A stretch of 64,000 bases of DNA from Cryptomeria japonica (lineage: Eukaryota; Streptophyta; Pinopsida; Cupressales; Cupressaceae): NCBI RefSeq assembly GCF_030272615.1, contig NC_081406.1:216760997-216824996 (forward strand), given 5' to 3'. A program made the position numbers and the translations under genes. Below the pieces are notes generated by a model. That model was not told the origin of the DNA, searched no databases, and saw nothing but the letters and a program-made list of their open reading frames with translations. Below are positions 56,767 through 64,000 of the stretch, piece by piece. Within the stretch, counting starts at the first letter, position 1; each line of letters opens with the position of its first letter.

Positions 56767-58262
56767 AGAGAAGGCCCTTGCTACTAAAGTTGAAGACAAG
56801 GATGAATGGATAATAGACAGTGGATGCTCACATCATATGACTAGAGATAAAAGGAATTTTCTATCTTTGCAAGAATTTGATGGTGGTCTAGTTAGATTTG
56901 GAGATGACAAAGCATGCATGATCAAGGGAAGAGGAACCATATCTTTGGATGGTAAGAATAATAGTGATAATGTTTATTATGTTGAAAGTTTAAGGAATAA
57001 TCTTTTGAGTGTAGGATAGTTGGTGGATAAGGGCTTTCAATTATAGTTCAAGGATGGAAAATGCAAAATCATTAATAGATCTGGATTGGAGATTGCAACC
57101 AATGCTTAGACTAAAGGTAACATCTTTCATTTGAACTCCAATGAGAAGACATATTTAATTGCACATATTGATGAGAGTTGGCTATGGCATATGAGGCTGT
57201 GTCATGTAAATTTTGATTGCATTGTAAAGATCAGTTAAATTAAGGCTATTAGAGATATACCTAAGATTGTGAAGCCCTATAATCAGGTATGCAAGGAATG
57301 TCAAGTGGGTAAGCAATTCAAAACTTCTTTTAAGAGTATACAACACAAGTCTAATGATATTCTTGATCTTATTCATACTAATTTGTGTGGTCCTGGTAGA
57401 ATTAGAAGTTTTCAAGGTGATAGATATTTTATGCTAATCATTGATGACTATTCTAGAATGATGTGGGTTACTTTTCTAAGGGAGAAATCTGAAGCATTTG
57501 AAAAGTTTAAAATATTTAAAGCTAAAGTTGAGATAAAGACATGATTAAAGATTAAATGCATAGGGTCAGATCAAGGTGCTGAATTCACATCCGATGAATT
57601 TAACAATTATTGTGAGAAGAATGGTATAAGGAGACAATTGTTTGCACCCTGGACACCCCATCAAAATGGAGTTGTGGAAAAGAAGAACATAACCATCTTG
57701 CATGTGGCTAGAAATATGATGATGGAAGCTAATTTTCCTCATTTCTACTATAGAGAAGCTATTAGCACGATGGTGTACAAATTCAATAGAGTTCATATCA
57801 AAGGAGACATCAGTAGGACACCTTATGAGTTATGGTTTGGTCATACACCTATAGTTAAGTATTTCAAAATCTTTGGTCATAAATTCTATATCAGAAGAGA
57901 TGACTCCATTGGAAAGTTTCATCCTAGATGTGATGAAGGGATATTTCTTTGTTATTCTAATGAAAGCAAAGCATATAGATGTTACAAGAAAAGATTGTAA
58001 AGAATTATGGAAAGTACTAATGTCATAACTTATGAATGAGAAATGAAAGTGGAAATGATCATAACTGATCTGGTAGCACCTACACCGAAACATAATGTTG
58101 AACTAGTTACTCCGACAATATAAAAAAATTCAATAGTAACTAAAGATCAGAGTAGAGGAACAAAAAATATGAAGAATCCTAAGTATGTTAGGCTAAATCA
58201 TTCAAAAGATCAGATCATTAGAGACAAGAACAAAGGAGTGATGACAAGAAGAAGGTTGATAG
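56767..58262 (+). pseudogene. Copia2 protease and integrase remnant
   Basis: Protease 'WIIDSGCSHHMTRDKRN' lies near 56810. The GAG-pre-integrase segment is 'WLWHMRLCHVNFDCIVK', 'CKECQVGKQ' (57180-57320). The integrase core has 'IIDDYSRMMWVTFLREKSEAF', 'GSDQGAEF' (Gly-to-Ala next to the catalytic region) and 'NGVVEKKNITI' near 57670. The integrase end is 'GIFLCYSNESKAYRCYKKRL'. Six or more stops occur. The text stops in the linker before RT ('NKGVMTRRRL') at the LARD2 insertion. Confidence 0.87.
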
Positions 58263-59031
58263 TGTTGGCATTCTACACTCATATGAGAATAGTTGATGTT
58301 GTCATTGATGGCAACCAACTAGAAATCGACTGGCAATAGGTTTCTACATGCACCGGCAGACACCAGCACTGACAAGCACTTACACCAGCATTTAGATTAC
58401 ATCAGCAACAAATCATACCAGCACTCAGGCCGACATGGGATGAACTTTTTTTTACTGTAATATAATTATCTTTTGTAAGACAACTTGTTATATTGTAAAA
58501 TACTCATATATGTATGAGATCTTATAGATCATTTTGTGATGATATGTATGGTAGAAGATAGTTGTTTAGTAGCAGTGAAAATTTGTGGTTAAGGTATCTA
58601 TCTAAGCTTAAACTAGTACTGAACCTATCATTAGAGATGTTGTTTTGAGAAGTAAATTGTATTAGATATAATTATCCATTTTGTAGTTAGTGAGACTCTT
58701 CATTAAGCTGTGAGCTCTAAGCTATTGGCCTCCTTGCATATGCAGGCCCCTATTGTAAGTAGTATTTATTCATTAGCCAATGAGTAAATATTGTGGGTCA
58801 CAAATCCCATCAAGGTTTTTCCCACATTGGGTTTCCTGATTAAAATATCTTGTGTTATGGTGTGTTTCTATGTTGTCTCTGTTATTTGTGTTTACTACAT
58901 TAATTCTTGTTTACTGGTACAGTGTTTTGGGTTGCAAAGTTATAAATAAGTTTAATTATTCATTCAATTGGTTAGACACTAATTCACCCCCCCCCATCTC
59001 AGTGTCTTTGGGATTGTCATTGAATCTAACA
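58263..59031 (+). repeat. 5' LTR of LARD2
   Basis: It is 769 bp, from TGTTGGCATTCTACACTCAT to AATCTAACA. Its start resembles the LARD1 LTR start. It contains 'cattgatggcaac' (58303-58315), 'aaggtttttcccacattggg' (58814-58833) and 'attcacccccccccatctca' (58982-59001). Confidence 0.85.
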
Positions 59032-59033
59032 AT

Positions 59034-59045
59034 TGGTATCAGAGC
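59034..59045 (+). promoter_or_regulatory. Primer binding site of LARD2
   Basis: This is TGGTATCAGAGC, a perfect initiator-tRNA-Met type site two bases after the LTR. Confidence 0.9.
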
Positions 59046-59049
59046 GTGG

Positions 59050-60199
59050 TCCTCTATTTGCAAAAGCCTAACAACTTGAGGAAGATTCTGAAACTAGTAT
59101 AGATGGAGAACTTAAGAAAATAGTTGGAAGGATCTCTTGAATATTTTGATGTAGAAAAATTGAAGATGATCTGAGGACTGCTAAGGAATTCATTAAAGAA
59201 CTTCAGGAGAACCTGGTTATAGCACAAAATAAGAGAAAGGAACTTCATGAGAAAATGTAGAATGATGATGATGAAGAGGAAACTCTTAGAGACATTGCAA
59301 ATAAGTTAAGGCAAGAGAACAGTAATATGAAGAATGAAATGCAAGATATGACTATGAGGTTATGTAAGGATATTGAAGGTAGGAAGAAGAATGAAGAAGA
59401 CTTGACTAGGAGACTTAATGATGCAGGAAATGAAAATCTAAGACTCAGTCATGAAATTGATATGCTAAAGACAAATTTGATTTACATGCAACATGATAAA
59501 GATGAGCTTGTGAGACAAGTTGGAATTTTGGAAAATGAGTTGATCACTACAAATGAACACAAAGACAAATTCAAGAAAAGTTCAGAAAGGATTGATGACA
59601 TGCTGAAAAGACAGAAACCTGATGGAGATACAATTGGACTTGGATTTTAAATTGGAGAAATTTATGGTAATGCAAATAATCAAGATCAGAACAAACTGGT
59701 AAGACAACCTAATGCTTATAAATTTAATGGGAAATGTTTCAATTGCAACAAATATGGTCATAGAGAAAATCAGTGTAGATCTAGAAATAATCAGAATACA
59801 AACTCACCCATCGGTCAATGTTCCAAATGCCACAAAGCTGGTCATAATTCAATAAAATTGCAAAATGAATGTGAAATGCTATGTTTGTGGTTGATTTGGG
59901 CATTTATCTAATCAATGCAGATCACAAACCGGTCAAGGATAGGGAAAATCTTTTCAAAGGAATAATGTAACTTATTATACATGTAACAAGATTGGGCATA
60001 TTGCAAAATTTTGTAGAAGCAAGACTATACCGGTGAACAATAAAGGATCTAGTGTGAAGGGAAAAGAAAAGGTAAATGAAATAAAGCAAGATTTTTCAAA
60101 ATAATGGATTAAGAAGGCAGATCAGAAAGTTGATGAATCTATCTCTACATCGGTAGAAAAGAGTAACCCTCCACCAGTAGGAGATTCTTCATCTAACTA
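59050..60199 (+). pseudogene. LARD2 gag-like gene: coiled coil and four zinc knuckles
   Basis: About 170 residues of charged heptad-rich sequence (59160-59630; for example 'TAKEFIKELQENLVIAQNKR' and 'MLKTNLIYMQHDKDELVRQ') predict a long coiled coil. Four CCHC-type sites follow: CFNCNKYGHRENQC (59735-59775, intact), CSKCHKAGHNS (59820), CYVCG.FGHLSNQC (59877-59920) and TCNKIGHIAKFC (59980-60014). A frameshift lies near 59865, with stops at about 59648 and elsewhere. A Ser/Pro-rich end closes with TAA at 60197-60199. Four knuckles is unusual for a plant retrotransposon gag, which normally has one. Confidence 0.75.
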
Positions 60200-60499
60200 A
60201 GGAATAATCCTTAGGGGGTATTGCAACAAATTAAAAATCATGCATTTTACCCTTGGTTGATGGTGAGAAGATACATTTCTTCTTTATCGGCTGATGTGTT
60301 AAGTTTTTACCTAACCGGCGAACATTTAATGTGGTTTTAAAGAACCTTTTTGGCTATAAAGCACCAGAAAACCCTCATTTCGACTCACCATGCATTCAAA
60401 AAATCAGAGAGAATGAAAATGAGCAAGGGCATCTTAAGATGAAGCTGCAAAGTGATTTTCAGGCATTAAGAGAACTTTAGTTAAGAGGTATTTATCAAA
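60200..60499 (+). other. Spacer between LARD2 gag-like gene and ORF2
   Basis: No conserved coding sequence is recognised. It may act as the leader of ORF2. Confidence 0.45.
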
Positions 60500-62502
60500 A
60501 TAGCAACCTCATCTTCTGTTCCTGAGTTTATTGCAAAACCTATCATTGTTGAAAACATCAAACACCCTAGACCCATGTTTAAGATTATCCCCGAGATTGT
60601 AAAGCAGGATGATTCTGTCAGAGCTTTTTCAAAAATTTTGAAGGGTGTAGCATTTGCAGAAGGCCCTAGAATCCACATACATTGCAACATAGAAAACCTA
60701 GGGACTGAGGATTTGAAGAAAATGTTTAATGAGGTTATTGCCGATGAAAAAGGTATGATTAAACCTGAACATAAGATTGTGGAAGACTTAGGTTTTGTAG
60801 AAATATTGAACACTCCTGAATTTCCAAAGGAAGTTATATGACTTGTATTGAGCAGAGTCCATGGAGAGTTCATGTGGTTAGAGTCAGTTTGCAAGATAAC
60901 CAAGGAAGCAATTAAGGCAGTTACTAGTTTACCTTCAACCGGTAGTAGGGCTGATAAAACCTATAAAATACCTAACAAGACTGTGACAAGCTTAACCAGA
61001 GCCACATCTGATAGTAGGTCACTTAGATTCAATGATGTCAATGATATAAATGTGAGATATGTTAGTATGATACTTGGATATAAAGCAACACATGCCAATA
61101 GACTGAATTTGGTTTCTAGCCTTTATATTCATAGTGCATATGAGATGGTGAACAATAATGCTAAGATAGATGTTTGTGAATGGCTTAAAGATGAACTGAA
61201 TGACAATTTGAAGAAGATTAAGGGAGATAAGAAACGTACTTTCCATCTTAGGAACTTACTAGTATGCTTAATGCTATACTTTACCAAAGAGATACCTGAC
61301 ATAGGTCACAAGGATTTTGGTTATGACATCCTAGTAGGAAAACAGATACAGGAAGCTTTGACTGATATCAGCACTGACTATGATAAAAATATTGTAGATT
61401 ACTTCAAAACATTTCAAACTAAGATGAGAGCAAGAGAGAGATTACCGCAGAGCATAGTTGATAAATATGACAAGAAAATATGTTTTGTCATTAAGCAAGA
61501 TGAGACTTGGATGGAAGCAGTAAGCCATAGAATTATTTGGGTTACTGAGATGGGTTATGAGGTAGACCTACCTATTCTGGAAACATATGCAAAATCCCTT
61601 CTTGATGCACCTAGGGAGCCATTTGAAGGAATATTTGGTAATGTAGAAACTATTGCAAGTAATGTATCTATGCATAAAGAAAGGAATAAAAGAGACAACT
61701 TTATCAGAGATGCCTCTAAGAAGGCAAATGAAATTAAGGAAAATGTCATCAATATCAGTGGTATATTAGCTAGTGAGCTTAAAGGACTGCAATCGGAAGC
61801 ACATGTTTCACCGGTTGTAACATCTTCTGATACTGACAGTGGCAAGGCTGCTGAGTTTAAGAGAGTGGAAAGGAAAAGGAAAAACTCACCAATACCTTCT
61901 CCTCCTAAGAAAACAAGGACACTAAGGAAAAAGAAACAGGTAGTTAGGGAACCACAGAAGAAACTTACACCAAAGAAGAAATAGACACCAGTTACCCCTA
62001 CACTAGATGATCTACTAAATGAGATTACACAGGAAGGTAATTTGGCAAATGTAAATAAATGGTATAATTATTTTAAGGATTCTAACAAACAAACTATTCA
62101 AGAAAGCATTAATTTACATTTGGATCTCTACAAGAAAGCTTTTATAGAAGTAATTGATGATTTACCTAATGATTTATACATGATATTAGAAGCTAAAAGG
62201 ATATCTATGATTGAACTGGATAAGAAGTTGAAAGTTGAAGCACTCTTGGCTGTACATCCGATAAACTCTAAGGAAGAGATAGATGAGCTTATATCTGAAG
62301 CAAACCAATTAGTATTTTTCAGTGGGCATGATGCACAATTGGCAAGGGTGTGGTGGTATAATACAATTCCCAAATAGATATAGATGGCCTTGTAAGGTAT
62401 AAGGGAAATACAAGGTAAGAAAATGATAGATCCCCTTAAGCCTACAAACACCCCAAGTGGTTCAAATGGGCCAATTATGAAACAAGACCTTCCCAAATGC
62501 AA
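60500..62502 (+). pseudogene. LARD2 ORF2, unknown protein, single frame with few stops
   Basis: The register from 60500 to 62377 is open except for TGA at 60839 and TAG at 61982, each one C-to-T step from a sense codon. The expected start codon reads ATA at 60500 where LARD1 has ATG. The protein begins 'ATSSSVPEFIAKPIIVENIK'. A helical middle holds 'YVSMILGYKATHANRLNLVS' and 'IDVCEWLKDELNDNLKK', then 'NLLVCLMLYF'. After 'YFKTFQTKMRARERLPQS' comes a Lys/Arg-rich, nuclear-signal-like segment at residues 455-495 ('KKTRTLRKKKQ'), then a helical end similar to LARD1 34697-34927. No catalytic residues or known domain could be named. The helical middle is faintly reminiscent of ORFs labelled putative plant transposon protein, which is only an impression. 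Codon register over 600 codons points to past selection. Confidence 0.78.
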
Positions 62503-62503
62503 A

Positions 62504-63952
62504 TGATGATTTAGAAGGTGTCCTTAGGTCTATCACAAAGAGATTCAATTGGTTTGGTCTTCCTATGCAATGATTTAATGCCCAAATCCCAAATTAGGCC
62601 TATTAAGTCTAGAGCCCCCTTTAGCCCCACTGAGAGAGGAAATAATGATTAACTCTGCAACTTCTCATAACACTGACCAAAAAATTGTCTTTTCAACTAC
62701 CCTTTTGACTCTATGTCAACATATCCAAAGCATGACATAAGTTGTTCTGGAGAAAACACACTATCTGACCACTATCCCCTGTTTCTTAGCATAAAGTGGG
62801 ATGATTTTACAAAGAAACTATACCACAGGCTTCTCTTCAACACACCAAACCTAAAAATAGTCTTAGCAAATGGAAAATGAGGATGGAATCCAAGGTTAAT
62901 TTCACTCTATGAGGTTTCTTACCCCAAAAGCCCCAAATTTTCCTTCTACAACCCTTAAATCTAGGGTTTCTTCAATGTGCCTTCTCCACACACTCCTGCA
63001 AAAAATTGATTATGGTTTCACCTTTATATAGGTGTTATAAAACTAAATCAATCATAAAAAGTGCCACTCCAATGGCTAGTTCTCTCAATCCTTCACCCTA
63101 CCAAGCCTTTTCTCTAAGCTTTCAAACACAAAACTTTGGTGATCACCTTCTAAACTCCTTAATCTATACAATCAATTGTTAGATGATATAGTACATGTCA
63201 TTTTATAGTAATTTCATGAGAAATAGTAGATCAACATTCATGGAATGACCCCATGATTAACAAAACCTCAAAACTGTTAAGGAAAACGATACAAAAACTT
63301 GTAGCAGTCAGCCCAAACGTTAGGTTTCTGATAAAATAGTGATTTGAATGCATACACAGAGGTTAATGATGCGAACAAAAATGTACTAAAGTGCTATAAC
63401 ATGAAAAATATTCCAAAAAGAGCTCTCACAAATGCATAGTTATTAGAAAACTTGTCTCAAAATCAGATTTTATTGAGTTTCCTGTAACAGTCCGTACACT
63501 AGGCATTCAATTCTCTATACAATGCATACCAAGTGCAATATATAACTTGTCCAAGGTTTTTTCAACCAATTTTAGTTGGTTACAATGCTTATTTAAAACA
63601 TAAAACACTTAAAACCAAGTTTCCCTCCTAATCCTAAGTAACCGTTTGAACTTGAAAATTTGAATTTTACATCTTTTGCAAATGCTTGACAACTTTTGAA
63701 TAAACCCTAGAATTATTGGATTTTCATCTTTATTGGCATATTTGATGAATCTAAACCCTCCTAAATCCATTTTTGGGTGTTTTGACCCAATACTCATTGT
63801 TTTGACAACTTTTTGTATTTTTTGTTTCAAAAGCCATTATTGGCTTCAATAACTCATAATTGATTTTGTCTACATTTCTTGATGTTTGAAAGTCCTCCTT
63901 GGCCCCTGATGGTTGCATGATTGCATTTGTTTGTCTTGGTGCACCTGCACCA
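62504..63952 (-). repeat. LTR of a further element entering from the right
   Basis: The segment starts TGATGATTTAG and ends GCACCTGCACCA in plus view, giving TG...CA ends, and begins where LARD2 ORF2 similarity stops. On the minus strand it is preceded by a PPT-like CATGGGGAGTA (63953-63963). It is probably the 3' LTR of a minus-strand element whose body lies beyond 64000. The family was not determined. No gene is seen in it; the minus-strand ORF at 63609-63830 is unremarkable. Confidence 0.5.
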
Positions 63953-64000
63953 TACTCCCCATGAACAAAAGTCTTCTTGTCCCAAGAAGCCCTCCATGCC
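63953..64000 (-). promoter_or_regulatory. PPT-like tract and internal end of the right-edge element
   Basis: Minus-strand CTTTTGTTCATGGGGAGTA (63953-63971) abuts the LTR start TGGTGCAGG. The sequence further in ('GGGACAAGAAG') is the 3' internal region of that element. There is too little to classify. Confidence 0.4.

Larger units (their letters stand above)
54402..58262 (+). mobile_element. Copia2: Ty1/copia element, 3' part missing
   Basis: It comprises a 5' LTR (54402-55599), primer site, gag, protease and integrase. The element is cut at 58262 by LARD2 before RT. The proteins are close relatives of Copia1, for example 'GGSLSEDEIVSKVL', 'LIDDYSRM' and 'RTPYELWFGHTP', but the LTRs differ. 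The LTR start could be 54400 or 54402. Confidence 0.85.
58263..62503 (+). mobile_element. LARD2: second member of the LARD family, 3' end missing
   Basis: Its LTR, primer site, coiled-coil and zinc-knuckle gag-like gene and ORF2 are in the same order as in LARD1 but on the opposite strand. No RT, integrase or protease motif was found. It is cut at about 62503 by another LTR. It is inserted in Copia2; the left flank is GATAG, and the right flank is outside the window. Confidence 0.85.

Noticed and set aside
60481..60903. 140-codon minus-strand ORF opposite LARD2 ORF2
   Set aside because: It is the complement of the conserved ORF2 frame. The plus-strand frame matches LARD1 and this one does not.

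Overview
The window reads as nuclear DNA of a seed plant with a very large, repeat-filled genome. It is AT-rich and has a single recognisable host gene (a DUF538 family gene). Nearly everything else is LTR retrotransposon sequence nested inside other LTR retrotransposons. The mix of Ty1/copia, chromovirus-type and Tat-type Ty3/gypsy elements, mostly old and full of stop codons, with 0.7-2.5 kb LTRs, fits a conifer or other gymnosperm best. That assignment is inference, not proof.

Layout. 1-5203: intergenic DNA with the DUF538 gene (2250-2735, +), diverged repeats in its upstream region and a tRNA-derived SINE-like copy (3655-3830, -). 5204-11896: a Ty1/copia element on the minus strand (Copia1) with both LTRs, a primer binding site and a polypurine tract (PPT). 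11897-13712: unclassified DNA and two truncated LTRs. 13713-29497: the 3' end of an older minus-strand copia (Copia3), split by a 2.5 kb solo LTR (14014-16545) and by a plus-strand Ty3/gypsy element without reverse transcriptase (Gypsy1, 16831-27745). Gypsy1 itself holds a solo LTR in its protease gene and a complete copia (CopiaB, 21353-27364) in its 3' LTR. 29498-53152: a minus-strand chromovirus (Gypsy2) broken into pieces by a non-autonomous element (LARD1, 32108-40933, itself carrying a solo LTR) and by a Tat-like gypsy derivative (41690-53134). 53153-64000: further nesting of Gypsy3 (a relative of Gypsy1), Copia2 (a relative of Copia1), LARD2 (a relative of LARD1) and one more LTR at the right edge.

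How the parts relate. Reverse transcriptase and integrase are seen in Copia1, CopiaB, Copia3 and Gypsy2 (Copia2 is cut before its RT region), all with stops or frameshifts. LARD1/LARD2 and Gypsy1/Gypsy3 are two separate families that keep gag-like genes and copying signals but lack RT, so they would depend on enzymes supplied by others. LARD1 and LARD2, on opposite strands, share a gag-like protein (coiled coil plus several zinc knuckles) and a long second ORF with no recognised domain. That ORF is the best candidate for something undescribed. Copia1, Copia3 and LARD1 also share an inverted repeat placing the PPT in the loop of a predicted RNA hairpin across the internal/LTR junction, and extra upstream PPT-like tracts, which suggests shared replication machinery. 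The Tat-like element has lost RT, RNase H and the integrase core but keeps protease fused in frame to the integrase C-terminus, and carries an antisense, broken plant mobile domain gene.

Limits: no database search, alignment program or folding program was run. Family names rest on motifs read by eye, and boundaries without duplicated flanks are approximate.
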